DNA from: Bacteroidota bacterium
GTDB lineage: Bacteria; Bacteroidota; Bacteroidia; AKYH767-A; OLB10
Direction: 5' to 3'
NCBI GenBank assembly: GCA_025352785.1
Contig: JANXSD010000072.1
Location: 1-42,609, forward strand
DNA: 42,609 bases
The notes under the pieces are model-generated. The model saw only the letters and a list, made by a program, of their open reading frames with translations. It ran no database searches and was not told the DNA's origin. Numbering within the stretch: the stretch's first letter is position 1; every line of letters starts with the position of its first letter. The translations under genes and the position numbers were made by a program. This document shows, in pieces, positions 9,701-18,475 of this stretch.

Positions 9701-11385
9701 TAATCAATAACCATTAAATAGTTACCGATATTAAGCGTAGAAATGGAATCTAGTCCATAATTATAGCTGCTAGGTTTTACTATTTTATTACTATCCAAAT
9801 TATATATTGTGTAATAACTACCTTGCGAATTTCCCAGTAATAAATTGTAGTAAAGTGTATTGTTATTCAAACAACTTGGTTTAACATCATAAGTATAAAG
9901 GTAATTGGATACCATAGTTGAATCAATAGTTATATTTCCAGATATAACATTTCCACATGAATCGCTTATTTCAAATGTATAATATCCTACAGGTAAAGCT
10001 TGAATGTAAATCCAATTTGGTAAACCTCCATAAATTACTTTGGGATAAATAATGGTGTCTCTATAAGTATATTTTGGTTTCGTACTTTCTACAATACTTG
10101 GCCCGGTAAGAAATGTAATTTTAACGCCACCTTTAAAGTTATGATGTTCAATAATTAATTGTGCTGTAGAATCATTGCATCCAATGGATGTATAAAGTTT
10201 AATCGTTGGACTTCCAACAGTCGGCCATGAAATCTGATGAGACCATGAATCACCACAAATATCAGTAACCATAAGTTCATAACTTCCACTAAATTGTTGT
10301 TGTGAAATGTTAATCAAATACCAGTGTGTAGAAGCATTAGAATCAACAATAGTATTTGAATTAAGGTCTCGAAGTGTATATGAAAATGGGTTTAAGGGAG
10401 ACGTATTATAGTAAGGATAATTGGGCCATTGTTCTAACTGAATCCCTGCTGTGTAAGATTCAGTACAATTAGTCACGGTAGCACTAAAGGTTACATCAAA
10501 TAAGAAAGGCGGTATTTGATTAAGTACACTATACGCGTAAGCCCCACATACATCGCTTATGTTGAAGTTTAGGTAATCTCCATAAGTAACATTTGGGATG
10601 GTGTCAACAATTTTGTAATATCCAGGATTATAACTTAATGAATCAATTACTATGGGGTACTGAGTAGTCACTGTGGTACCATTTGGGGTGTTAGTAGTTA
10701 ACGTTAATGGTAAATTGGCTTTTTCATTGTATAAATAAATAAATTGTGATAGTTCAAATGTATCACAACCAATTTTGGTTAGGCTAGGATAAAGTTGTTG
10801 ACCATAAACAGTTAAACCTGTTCCATAAGCAGTTAATATTTCAGTTCGCGTTTGATAATTTCCACAAGCATCAGTAACACGAATTAAATAAGTGTTTGAA
10901 TTTAAATTTTGGAAGTAATTTGAAGGATTGGAAGCTACTGCAGAGGGTGAGGTCATGCTGTAGAGATATGGTTGCAACCCCTTTGAAGAATCCATTATTA
11001 CCTGAATGGTACCATCATTAAATCCAGGACAAGTTGGATCAATTCCATACAAGGTAAAATTTGGAAGCTGATAATTTCCCGTAATAGTAAAATTTACTTC
11101 TGTACTATCAAAGTTAGATGTATATGCTCTTACTTTATAAGTGCCAGGAAATAAAGATGAAAATGTTGTACTGTTTTGTAGTGGTGATATAATCGCCCCA
11201 GCAACTATGGCATATAGTAATGTAGAAACAGGATTACTTCTTGCATATAGTATCGCACTTCCATTGTTGGTACAACTACTATTAGTGGTCTTTACAGAAT
11301 CAATAATTACTGATCCTTGAGAGATTTGTGAGATAAATAAAAATATTCCCAGAATTAATAATTTTTTTAGCGCTAACGATTTCAT
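6781..11385 (-). CDS. Giant secreted repeat protein with gliding-motility/T9SS C-terminal domain
   Basis: This is a 1534-residue exported protein. Residues 1-24 are a signal peptide. Residues ~25-755 contain SprB-like beta-rich modules, each with a cysteine-containing 'D(A/V/I)CG' turn (TDACGNYQ, SDVCGAYA, TDICGDSW, SDSCGNVI, EDVCGNNY). Residues ~758-1345 hold twelve repeats of about 50 residues, each opening with ICxGDSIxIG and closing with GC(D/K)(S/K)I. Units 1-10 alternate strictly between CDS and CKK closings; units 11-12 are both CDS. Residues ~1440-1534 form the gliding-motility-associated C-terminal domain (FIPNTFTPNQDGINDTYKI, FNRWGAKVFE, CPEGVYYFLIHY), which sends proteins through type 9 secretion. 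It is probably a surface adhesin or cell-surface fibre. No PorP/SprF partner gene is adjacent. The family call is strong; the ligand is unknown. Confidence 0.9.
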   Translation of the reverse strand: MKSLALKKLLILGIFLFISQISQGSVIIDSVKTTNSSCTNNGSAILYARSNPVSTLLYAIVAGAIISPLQNSTTFSSLFPGTYKVRAYTSNFDSTEVNFTITGNYQLPNFTLYGIDPTCPGFNDGTIQVIMDSSKGLQPYLYSMTSPSAVASNPSNYFQNLNSNTYLIRVTDACGNYQTRTEILTAYGTGLTVYGQQLYPSLTKIGCDTFELSQFIYLYNEKANLPLTLTTNTPNGTTVTTQYPIVIDSLSYNPGYYKIVDTIPNVTYGDYLNFNISDVCGAYAYSVLNQIPPFLFDVTFSATVTNCTESYTAGIQLEQWPNYPYYNTSPLNPFSYTLRDLNSNTIVDSNASTHWYLINISQQQFSGSYELMVTDICGDSWSHQISWPTVGSPTIKLYTSIGCNDSTAQLIIEHHNFKGGVKITFLTGPSIVESTKPKYTYRDTIIYPKVIYGGLPNWIYIQALPVGYYTFEISDSCGNVISGNITIDSTMVSNYLYTYDVKPSCLNNNTLYYNLLLGNSQGSYYTIYNLDSNKIVKPSSYNYGLDSISTLNIGNYLMVIDYGYSYYDGSIKASGSSCWTVYDTISITPYINNSFITNNTILCNGTNYVELITDSTRGVPPYKFEIISGPQTFAQQDSGIFQINIFGNYLLSLEDVCGNNYTQQITVSSDSFPPILKDGFICSGQYVVLSAVSSPHFNYNWQFPNGTIVAGDSIIFNPFMPSDTGNYNITKIVNVNGCNDTLHSVYHLGLNDSIPQLRSICQGDTILVGNSIYTLPGVYYDTLSTTFGCDSVIVTTIKYNLILTDTLSLSICSGDSVLVGNHSYHLPGIYSDTLTTNGNCKKISITNLTFNNSLDSTNAFICLGDSITLGGISYSQAGIYRDTLVSSLGCDSIVVTSITINPLTVDSNSIFICFGDSITIGNNVYYAQGNYTDTLQTAGGCKKINYTVLTVYHFIDSISTSICNGDSILIGNTHYTTPGIYNDTLISSQGCDSIIIATITLTNFVIDTNTISICKGDSVTIGANVYTLTGTYTDTLPVSGGCKKIIITNLSVNHSVDSISAAICLGDSITIGNNTYSISGTYNDTLVSSLGCDSILVATITINKLPIDSNSISICHGDSLNIGFNTYTVTGNYIDTINVIGGCKKIMFTNLTVNLITDSVLAIICQGDSISIGNNIYFQPGVYNDTLITSNGCDSLVVTSLSFTNLLIDSNHVKICSNDSVVIGSSVYFLSGIYTDTISISGNCKKIIVTDIQVKHIVDSVQAQICTGDSINIGNVFYSQPGIFVNNLISANGCDSTIVLTLTQTISGLSNSSVTICEGDSIIFGNNHLKQSGIYSIKIPTSGCDSTVILDLTIEPKPNASIYVTSDTIQAGVSIPLISTNTNATGYLWYGNAYFTDPNLPNTNAILNNAAWIYLTVTNSNNCSNTDSLFMRMENNDGDNCEDAYLFIPNTFTPNQDGINDTYKIISLNINVKSFLIFNRWGAKVFEASTYNDSWNGKFTNEDCPEGVYYFLIHYDSCADKSNRSKHGSITLLR
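7340..9115 (-). repeat. Twelve ~150-bp coding tandem repeats (five two-type pairs plus two)
   Basis: Within the giant secreted protein, twelve units of about 50 codons follow each other. Each has a conserved ICxGDS start, a Y-x4-G-x-Y-x-D-T-L middle and a GCDS or (G/N)CKK end. In transcription order the endings are CDS, CKK, CDS, CKK, CDS, CKK, CDS, CKK, CDS, CKK, CDS, CDS, so the array looks like a ~101-residue pair repeated five times plus two terminal units. The DNA copies have diverged, which argues against recent expansion. Confidence 0.85.
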
Positions 11386-11629
11386 ACAGGGAATTTTGGG
11401 CGTTCAATAATTTTTGAAAAAAAGCATGGAAGTTTCATGCAGGTCATAGCAGATCTACTGTGTAATTGAATTAGAAGTTTAGAATTGGATTAATGAACTT
11501 GGTTAGGCATTCATCCTTGTTATACTGTTAGTGCTTATATAAGATTAAAAGTTTCAAGCTGTTCGAAATATAATTTTGGTAAAAAAATCATGAAACATTT
11601 TAATTCATTTCCTTAAAAAAATTTTAAAA
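11386..11629. other. Intergenic region upstream of the giant secreted protein
   Basis: These 244 bases carry the leader of the giant protein and the 3' region of the alkA-like gene. Apart from a short hairpin at 11424-11440 I see no gene. I could not identify a convincing promoter for the secreted protein. Confidence 0.4.
11417..11440 (-). terminator. Weak hairpin with seven-T tract before the giant protein gene
   Basis: On the minus strand GCATG pairs with CATGC around a 7-base loop, and seven T follow directly. It lies 190 bases after the alkA-like stop and about 30 bases before the start of the giant protein. It may be a terminator for the rsmF-alkA transcript or an attenuator for the following gene. 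The stem has only five pairs, so the call is tentative. Confidence 0.3.
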
Positions 11630-12247
11630 TTATAATGAAATGTCATCTTTAAATTTCCACAAATGACGGCATGCTAAACTGCGATAAGGTTGCCATTTAA
11701 CTGCAATTTCATTCATTTCTTTATGAAGTTCTTTGCCCTTTGAAGTAAGATGATAATGCTTCTTTAAAGCATTTTGAATAACCAAATCATCAACAGGAAA
11801 AACATCAGCACGATTTAAACTAAACATTAAAATCATTTCTGCTGTCCAACGTCCTACACCTTTTATTTCGGTGAGGTATTCAATTAAATCATCATTACTC
11901 TTTCTATAAAGACTTTTATAGATTAGCATTTTATCCTTAGAGAAAGATGCAATATTTTTCAGGTATCCAGCTTTCTGATACGATAAACCTACTGCTCGTA
12001 ATTTATCATCCTGAATTTCTAAAAGTAATTCTGCATGTGGAATTTTATCAGGGAAAAGTAATATAAATCTCGACCAAATAGTGTCAGCTGCTTTAACGGA
12101 TAATTGTTGACTAACAATAGAAGTAAGCAAGGAAGAATATAAATCTTTTGAGGCTACAGGTTCTAATTTTCCAGTTGCTTTGATAATATTTTTTAAAATC
12201 GTATCTTTTTTTAATGTTCGATACGCATCCTCAACCGACCATTTCAT
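11630..12247 (-). CDS. DNA-3-methyladenine glycosylase II (AlkA-like, HhH-GPD)
   Basis: This is a 205-residue base-excision repair glycosylase of the helix-hairpin-helix-GPD superfamily. 'SIVSQQLSVKAADTIWSR' (43-60) is the family's first conserved helix region. The hairpin LTEIKGVGRWTAEMIL lies at 125-140, and VFPVDDL (149-155) contains the catalytic aspartate. No C-terminal [4Fe-4S] cysteines are present, which excludes the MutY/Nth branch. The enzyme removes alkylated purines such as 3-methyladenine. Compared with E. coli AlkA (282 residues) it lacks the N-terminal TBP-like domain, as in short AlkA forms. It starts 10 bases after the rsmF-like stop and is probably translated from the same mRNA. 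Confidence 0.88.
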   Translation of the reverse strand: MKWSVEDAYRTLKKDTILKNIIKATGKLEPVASKDLYSSLLTSIVSQQLSVKAADTIWSRFILLFPDKIPHAELLLEIQDDKLRAVGLSYQKAGYLKNIASFSKDKMLIYKSLYRKSNDDLIEYLTEIKGVGRWTAEMILMFSLNRADVFPVDDLVIQNALKKHYHLTSKGKELHKEMNEIAVKWQPYRSLACRHLWKFKDDISL

Positions 12248-12257
12248 AAGCTGAAAA

Positions 12258-13601
12258 TTACAAATTAGCAGAATCTTTTAAGATTCTCAAATTACGAGGA
12301 AAATAATTGTTGACTCTACTGCTCAAAACTTTTACCCATCCCATGGGTGAAGATTCGAAGTTTGCTGTATACCATCCAGGTTGAAAAGAGGATGTTGGAA
12401 TACTATCACATTTTAAAAATCGAATTGCATCATCTTCGTTGAGTGTTAATGAGTGCAAATCATTTCTTAAATATAAACTTAATGCAAGGTCATGTGCAGG
12501 TATTAAATCTTTTCCTTTTAATGTTCCAATGCAAACTCCGGCCTGCCGAATATACAATGATGTTGCTATTAAATTATAATCTTTAATAGCAGGCTTGGGT
12601 ATGGCATATAAATTTTCATTTACTAAATAAGGTTGAAAATATTCGGGACTTTCTAAATACTCTTCTATGTATTCTGAATATGCAACACTTGGTTTAAGAG
12701 AATTTTTTGACGTATGTGATTCTTCTGATACTCCCTTTTTTCTTAGTGCAGAAATATAAAATCCTTCTCCTTTCACTTTATGAGGATAACATTGTATTCC
12801 GAATTTCGTTGCAGTGCTATTGAATCCGATAGTTGATAAATCAATTAGTTCCAAATCATATTTAGCAATCGCCTTTTCTATCTGTAAATCATTTTCACAA
12901 GCTTCGAAAGTGCAGGTACTATAAATGATATGTCCACCAGGTTTTAAGGATGGTAATATTTCTCTAATAATTGTTTCCTGACGTATAACACATCGTTCTA
13001 CATTATCTGTACTCCATTCGTTAATTGCTAGTTTATCTTTTCTAAACAATCCTTCACCACTACAGGGAGCATCTATCACGATAACATCAAAGAACTCTTC
13101 CAATCGTGAAAAATCTGAAGCTTGATTTTGAGTTACAATTACATTGGGATATCCCCATTTTACCAGATTTTGTTGGAGTATTGTATTTCTGCCTGGTATA
13201 ATCTCATTGCTGATAAGTAAACTGTCTTTTTCAATTAAACTTAATAAATGTGTTGACTTTCCACCTGGTGAGGCGCACAGATCTAAAATTTTAACAGGTG
13301 CATTTTCTTTATTGATAATTTTATAAACTTGCTCTAAAAACATAGAACTTGCTTCTTGTACATAATAACAACCCGCATGAAAAAGTGGATCAAAGGTAAA
13401 TGAAGGACGTTGGGGTAAATAACGACCATCAACACACCATGGAATTACTTCATCATTATTAAATTGATCAGACTTTTTTTCGGGATGTAATCGAATAGAA
13501 GTAGGTTGCGAAGATTTTAAACTTTCAATAAAATTATTGTATTCGTCACCTAATTGTATTTGCATTCTATCTAGAAATGCTTGCGGAAGATTTATTGTCA
13601 T
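12258..13601 (-). CDS. RsmF/RsmB-type rRNA (cytosine-C5) methyltransferase
   Basis: This is a 447-residue SAM-dependent RNA methyltransferase. SAM motif I is DLCASPGGKST (107-117). Motif IV, DAPCSGEG (177-184), contains the cysteine that releases the product, and motif VI, YSTCTFEACEND (227-238), contains the cysteine that attacks C6 of cytosine. The N-terminal part (PTSIRLHP, then FHAGCYYVQEASSMF) and the C-terminal PUA-like extension (~330-447) match RsmF/YebU rather than the shorter RsmB. The substrate is probably a cytosine of 16S rRNA. Both catalytic cysteines are present. It is first in a two-gene unit with the alkA-like gene. The class is sure; the exact target nucleotide is inferred. 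Confidence 0.9.
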   Translation of the reverse strand: MTINLPQAFLDRMQIQLGDEYNNFIESLKSSQPTSIRLHPEKKSDQFNNDEVIPWCVDGRYLPQRPSFTFDPLFHAGCYYVQEASSMFLEQVYKIINKENAPVKILDLCASPGGKSTHLLSLIEKDSLLISNEIIPGRNTILQQNLVKWGYPNVIVTQNQASDFSRLEEFFDVIVIDAPCSGEGLFRKDKLAINEWSTDNVERCVIRQETIIREILPSLKPGGHIIYSTCTFEACENDLQIEKAIAKYDLELIDLSTIGFNSTATKFGIQCYPHKVKGEGFYISALRKKGVSEESHTSKNSLKPSVAYSEYIEEYLESPEYFQPYLVNENLYAIPKPAIKDYNLIATSLYIRQAGVCIGTLKGKDLIPAHDLALSLYLRNDLHSLTLNEDDAIRFLKCDSIPTSSFQPGWYTANFESSPMGWVKVLSSRVNNYFPRNLRILKDSANL

Positions 13602-13798
13602 TTTTACGAAGCTAAGAATAATACATTATTATTCCTATTAATATTAAATTTCCCAAAGAAAATATAATACCCTGTAATAATTTGATTTGTAAGTAGTTGA
13701 TTTTTGAAATATTCTATTCTTTCATTCATCCATTTTGAGTTTATATTCCTGTTAATCTTTTTTTGTAGTTTTTTTTAAATAGTCGATAAATATATTGT

Positions 13799-13821
13799 TA
13801 CATTTGCAAACTGTTTGTAAA
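13799..13821 (+). promoter_or_regulatory. Promoter box overlapped by a palindromic operator (marR-efflux operon)
   Basis: TACATTTG (13799-13806) matches the -7 consensus TAnnTTTG exactly. It overlaps a 19-base imperfect palindrome, TTTGCAAAC-T-GTTTGTAAA (13803-13821), with eight of nine arm positions paired. The palindrome ends 13 bases before the marR ATG at 13835. MarR regulators typically repress their own operon from such sites, so this is the likely operator for the whole marR-adaptor-permease-TolC operon. Binding itself is inferred. Confidence 0.55.
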
Positions 13822-13834
13822 GTCAACTATTATT

Positions 13835-14341
13835 ATGACAAGAGTTAAAGATACTACTAAAGATTGGATGCCATTAGGTACCACCATGGCGCTAATTGCA
13901 AAACAATACTTTGGAGTGTTAACCAATAAATTGGAAAGCACAAAAATTGATCGCTATTATTCAGTATTACTTGCGATTCACTATTCTGGAATACAGGTAA
14001 GTCAACAATGTATTGCGAATAAATTAATGATCGATAAAGCTTCCATGGTTCGAATTCTAGATTACCTTTTGAAGTTGGAATTGATAACTAAAGAAATCAA
14101 TCCAGAAAATAGAAGAGAATATCAATTGTCGCTCACCCCTAAATCTATAAAATTAATTCCCGAAATTGAGGCAGCTATTACTTCTTTACATAAACAGTTA
14201 TTAAAGGGATTAAATAATGATGAAAAACTTTTGTTTCATTCCGTACTAGAAAAAATGATGGTTAGTTTAAATAGTTTGCCATCTAATAATTACTCAGTTG
14301 AAATTAAGCCAATAAAAAAAATTAGTAAGCATGAAAAATAA
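13835..14341 (+). CDS. MarR-family transcriptional regulator
   Basis: This is a 168-residue winged-helix repressor. The core runs from 'YSVLLAIHYSGIQVSQQCIANKLMIDKASMVRILDYLLKLELITKEINPENRREYQLSLTPKS', giving helix-turn-helix plus wing at about residues 42-105. Conserved features are the recognition helix (MIDKASMVRILDYL) and the wing (NPENRREYQLSLT). Long helices on both ends would form the dimer. It is the first gene of an RND efflux operon and overlaps the adaptor start by 11 bases, so the two are translationally coupled. A palindrome over the -7 box just upstream is its probable operator. It likely senses a small toxic molecule and derepresses the pump; the ligand is unknown. Confidence 0.9.
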   Translation: MTRVKDTTKDWMPLGTTMALIAKQYFGVLTNKLESTKIDRYYSVLLAIHYSGIQVSQQCIANKLMIDKASMVRILDYLLKLELITKEINPENRREYQLSLTPKSIKLIPEIEAAITSLHKQLLKGLNNDEKLLFHSVLEKMMVSLNSLPSNNYSVEIKPIKKISKHEK

Positions 14342-15395
14342 TCGAGGATTTATCTATTTGATTTTATTGATTATCGTATTGTTAGTCGCAAAATATATTT
14401 TCTTTCCCTCTGTTGATGGTATAGCGCCAACTGGTTCGTCTTCAACAAAAGATATACCTAATAATGTAGAAGGATTTATTGTTCATCCCTCAGTAATAAA
14501 TAATCGAATTTCAGTAACTGGTACTGTAACTGCAAATGAAATGGTAGAATTGCGTCCTGAAATTGCTGGTAAAATATCATACTTGTCAATTAGTGAAGGA
14601 AAACCTGTTCAACAAGGACAACTCCTAGTTAAATTAGTGGATGATGATTTAAGAGCGCAGTTGAAAAAGGTTGTTGCACAAGCTAAGCTTGCAAATGATA
14701 AATTACTTCGTCAAAAGGAATTATTAAATATTCAAGGAGTAAGTAAAGAAGAATACGATGCTGCTGATAATGAAGTTCAATCGTTACTCGCTGATGCTGA
14801 AATATTAAAAGTGCAATTGGCGAGAACCGAAATTAGAGCGCCCTTTTCAGGCGTAATTGGTTTGAGAAATGTAAGTACGGGGAGTACTATAAATCAAGAA
14901 AATGTTATTGCTACTATTCAACAAATCAATCCAGTAAAAATTGATTTTTCAATTCCTGAAAGATATTCACAGGTTTTGAAAGTGAACACTAAAATTGATT
15001 TTTTAATTGAAGGTTCTTCGAATAAATTTACTGGAATCATCTATGCTATTGAGCCGCAAATTGACACAGGTACGCGCACATTAAAAGTTAGAGCACGTGC
15101 TGAAAATTCTGACAATAAAATTACTCCTGGAGCATTTGCTCGAATTGATATTTTACTAGATCAGATTAATGATGCATTAGTTGTTCCTACAGAAGCGATC
15201 GTACCAATTCTTAAAGGAGCACAAGTTTTTGTTTCTAAAGGTGGAATAGCAAATGCAGTACCTGTTAAGATTGGCGTTCGTGAAGAAAAAACCGTGCAGA
15301 TTGTTGAAGGAATTTCTGCTGGTGATACACTTATTACTTCTGGAATTATGTCGATTCGCCAGGGTTCTAAGTTAAAGTTTTTATTAGTTAAATAG
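14331..15395 (+). CDS. RND efflux periplasmic adaptor (membrane fusion protein)
   Basis: This is a 354-residue HlyD/AcrA-type adaptor. An N-terminal hydrophobic anchor (about 6-26) is followed by the beta-barrel entry 'VTGTVTANEMVELRPEIAGKISYLSISEGKPVQQGQLLVKL' (lipoyl half-motif), a short alpha-helical hairpin (~100-150), the second lipoyl half 'TEIRAPFSGVIGLRNVSTGSTI', and a barrel plus membrane-proximal domain. The N-terminus lacks a lipobox cysteine, so it should be held by the transmembrane helix. It bridges the inner-membrane pump and the outer-membrane channel encoded by the next two genes. The ATG overlaps the end of marR by 11 bases and the permease starts 20 bases after its stop. 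Confidence 0.92.
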   Translation: MKNNRGFIYLILLIIVLLVAKYIFFPSVDGIAPTGSSSTKDIPNNVEGFIVHPSVINNRISVTGTVTANEMVELRPEIAGKISYLSISEGKPVQQGQLLVKLVDDDLRAQLKKVVAQAKLANDKLLRQKELLNIQGVSKEEYDAADNEVQSLLADAEILKVQLARTEIRAPFSGVIGLRNVSTGSTINQENVIATIQQINPVKIDFSIPERYSQVLKVNTKIDFLIEGSSNKFTGIIYAIEPQIDTGTRTLKVRARAENSDNKITPGAFARIDILLDQINDALVVPTEAIVPILKGAQVFVSKGGIANAVPVKIGVREEKTVQIVEGISAGDTLITSGIMSIRQGSKLKFLLVK

Positions 15396-15415
15396 TTGCT
15401 TTTATTACGCGCAAA

Positions 15416-18400
15416 ATGAATTTATCTACAACAAGTATCAATAGACCAGTTCTTACAATTGTAATGAACTTGTTGATCATACTTTTCGGAGTGATTGGTT
15501 ATAAATATTTGGGAGTTCGAGAGTTTCCCTCAATTGATCCTCCAGTAATTACTGTGCGTACAAATTATTCGGGAGCTAATGCAGATGTGATTGAAGCTCA
15601 GATCACGGAACCTCTGGAAAAAGCTATCAATGGTATCTCTGGCATACGTTCAATTTCATCTTCAAGTAATCAAGGTTCTTCTGCTATCACTGTCGAATTT
15701 GATATCAGCATCAATATGGAAGCTGCTGCAAACGATGTGAGAGATAAAGTTTCACAAGCTGTAAAAACACTTCCACAAGACATCGATGGTTTGCCAACAG
15801 TAACAAAGTCGGATGCAAATTCTGATGCAATAATTTCTATGACATTGCAAAGTAATACAAGAAATGTTCTCGAATTAAGTGACTATGCGGAAAATGTTAT
15901 TGCGGAACGGTTGCAAACAATACCTGGAGTTAGTACAGTGCAAATATGGGGACAGCGAAAGTATGCCATGCGTATTTGGATGGATCCAGATAAACTTTCA
16001 GCGTATGGATTAACACCGTTAGATATTAAACGAACTCTGGATAAAGAAAATGTAGAACTTCCTTCTGGAAAAATATCAGGTGATAATACCGAATTGACAG
16101 TAAAAACAATGGGACGATTGAAAACTGTTGAAGACTTTCAAAATCTCATTGTGAAAAGTGATAGTGGTAACGTTATTCATTTGCGAGATATTGGATACGC
16201 AACTTTAGGTGCAGAAAATGAGGAAACTATCTTAAAAGAGTCGGGCATTCCGATGATTGGATTGGGATTAGTGCCACAACCAGGCGCAAATTATATTGAT
16301 ATTTCTAAGGAGTTTTATAAACGCCTTGAACAATTAAAAAAAGATTTGCCCAAAGATTTTAAAGTAGATATTGCTCTTGATAATACTAAGTTTATAAAAA
16401 AATCCATCTTTGAAGTTCAAGAAACTTTACTTATTGCAATACTATTAGTAGTTATTATTATATTTCTATTTTTTCGGGATTGGGTTATTGCATTCCGGCC
16501 ATTAATTGACATTCCAGTCTCACTTATTGGTGCATTTTTTATCATGTACATTATGGGTTATTCCATTAATGTTTTAACCTTATTAGCGATTGTTCTTGCC
16601 ACTGGATTAGTAGTGGATGATGGTATTGTTGTTACCGAAAATATCTTTAAAAAGATTGAAGCAGGGATGTCACCTAAAGAAGCTGCTATACAGGGTTCCA
16701 ATGAAATTTTCTTTGCTATAATTTCCACATCCGTTACACTAGCTGTAGTATTTCTTCCAGTAATTTTTTTGCAAGGATTTGTAGGGCGATTATTTCAAGA
16801 ATTTGGTGTTGTACTTGCCGGATCAGTTTTAATTTCTGCATTTGTTTCATTAACACTTACTCCCATGTTGAATGCTTACCTTGTTCGTAAGGCGGATAAG
16901 AAAACGAAATTTTATATTGCTACCGAACCATTCTTCGAAAAACTAAATTCAAATTATTCTGATTTGCTTCAACGATTTTTAAATGTGAAATGGATGGCCT
17001 TTGTCTTAATTGGATTATGTTCCATAATGATTTGGTTTTTTGGGAATAGTTTAAAATCAGAATTAGCACCTTTGGATGACAGAAGTTGGATGCGTGTTAT
17101 TGCGACTGCACCTGAAGGTGCTACCTACGAATACATGGACAATTATATTAATAAGATAACAAATTTTATTAAAGATTCTATTCCTGAAAAAACTGTTTGT
17201 TTATCCGTGACCGCACCCAATTTTACAGGATCTGGTTCGCCGAATACTGGGTTTGTAAGGTTAGTACTAAAGGATCCTTCAGAAAGAAAAAGATCTCAAT
17301 CACAAATTGCTCAATATGTTTCTGAGCAAGCTAAAAATTTTCCCGGCGCAAAAGTTTTTATTACCGAACAACAAACTATTTCTACTGGAGGATTTGGCGG
17401 ATTACCTGTTCAATTCGTTATTCAAGCACCCAACTTTGAATCGTTAAAAGAAAAGATTCCAAAATTTATTGAAGAAGCAAATAAGGATAAAACTTTTCAG
17501 GTTGTTGATGTAAATCTTAAATTTAACAAGCCTGAATTAAACCTTATCGTGAACCGTGAAAAAGCACAAGAACTCGGAATTACTATTTCTGATGTAGCTC
17601 AAATTTTACAATTGGCATTTAGTCCACAAAGGATGGCATATTTTAATATGAATGGTAAACAGTATCAAGTGATAGGTCAATTTGAAAGAACTTATCGTGA
17701 TAAACCAATTGATTTAAAGTCAATCTATTTAAGAAACGATAGACAAGAATTAATTCAGCTAGATAATATTGTAACTGTTGATGAACAAAGTTCACCACCT
17801 CAATTGTATCATTACAATAGATATATGTCTGCTACCGTTTCTGCTGGTTTAGCTCCTGGTAAAACTATTGGAGATGGAATTGTAGCGATGAATTCAATAG
17901 CCAAGAAAACACTTAATGATTCCTTTAATACAGCTCTCACTGGATCTTCTCGTGATTTTGATGAAAGTACCTCAAGTTTAGCATTTGCATTTTTATTAGC
18001 GCTTCTGCTAGTCTATTTAGTTTTATCTGCGCAGTTCGAAAGTTTTAGAGATCCTTTTATAATTATGATTACGGTTCCTCTCGCATTAGCGGGTGCTGTC
18101 TTTTCACTTTGGTATTTTAATCAGACATTAAATATCTTTAGTGAAATTGGTATTATTATGTTGATTGGATTGGTTACAAAAAACGGAATTTTAATTGTTG
18201 AATTTGCGAATCAATTGCAAGCAAAAGGTATGATAAAATCAATGGCGATTCAACAAGCTGCGATTTCTCGTTTGCGCCCAATCTTAATGACAAGTCTAGC
18301 AACTGCATTAGGTGCCTTGCCTATTGCTGCGGCATTAGGAGCTGCATCTAAAAGTAGGACAGGAATGGGGATCGTTATCATTGGAGGATTAATGTTTTCA

Positions 18401-18475
18401 CTTGTTTTAACCTTATTTGTTATACCAGCTATGTATTCTTATTTAGCAAAACAACGTAAATCGCATGAAGTATAA
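15416..18475 (+). CDS. RND efflux pump permease, AcrB/MexB-type (HAE1)
   Basis: This is a 1019-residue inner-membrane proton-driven drug exporter. The N-terminus 'INRPVLTIVMNLLIILFGVIGYKYLGVREFPSIDPP' is the usual first membrane helix and porter entry. Twelve membrane helices and two large periplasmic loops are apparent. The proton relay is intact: adjacent aspartates in GLVVDDGIVVTEN (about residues 400-401) and a lysine in GLVTKNGILIVEF (about residue 921). These match AcrB D407/D408 and K940 and point to drug-type rather than metal-type RND pumps. It sits between its adaptor (20 bases upstream) and its TolC channel (11-base overlap downstream). The substrate cannot be read from the sequence. 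Confidence 0.95.
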   Translation: MNLSTTSINRPVLTIVMNLLIILFGVIGYKYLGVREFPSIDPPVITVRTNYSGANADVIEAQITEPLEKAINGISGIRSISSSSNQGSSAITVEFDISINMEAAANDVRDKVSQAVKTLPQDIDGLPTVTKSDANSDAIISMTLQSNTRNVLELSDYAENVIAERLQTIPGVSTVQIWGQRKYAMRIWMDPDKLSAYGLTPLDIKRTLDKENVELPSGKISGDNTELTVKTMGRLKTVEDFQNLIVKSDSGNVIHLRDIGYATLGAENEETILKESGIPMIGLGLVPQPGANYIDISKEFYKRLEQLKKDLPKDFKVDIALDNTKFIKKSIFEVQETLLIAILLVVIIIFLFFRDWVIAFRPLIDIPVSLIGAFFIMYIMGYSINVLTLLAIVLATGLVVDDGIVVTENIFKKIEAGMSPKEAAIQGSNEIFFAIISTSVTLAVVFLPVIFLQGFVGRLFQEFGVVLAGSVLISAFVSLTLTPMLNAYLVRKADKKTKFYIATEPFFEKLNSNYSDLLQRFLNVKWMAFVLIGLCSIMIWFFGNSLKSELAPLDDRSWMRVIATAPEGATYEYMDNYINKITNFIKDSIPEKTVCLSVTAPNFTGSGSPNTGFVRLVLKDPSERKRSQSQIAQYVSEQAKNFPGAKVFITEQQTISTGGFGGLPVQFVIQAPNFESLKEKIPKFIEEANKDKTFQVVDVNLKFNKPELNLIVNREKAQELGITISDVAQILQLAFSPQRMAYFNMNGKQYQVIGQFERTYRDKPIDLKSIYLRNDRQELIQLDNIVTVDEQSSPPQLYHYNRYMSATVSAGLAPGKTIGDGIVAMNSIAKKTLNDSFNTALTGSSRDFDESTSSLAFAFLLALLLVYLVLSAQFESFRDPFIIMITVPLALAGAVFSLWYFNQTLNIFSEIGIIMLIGLVTKNGILIVEFANQLQAKGMIKSMAIQQAAISRLRPILMTSLATALGALPIAAALGAASKSRTGMGIVIIGGLMFSLVLTLFVIPAMYSYLAKQRKSHEV

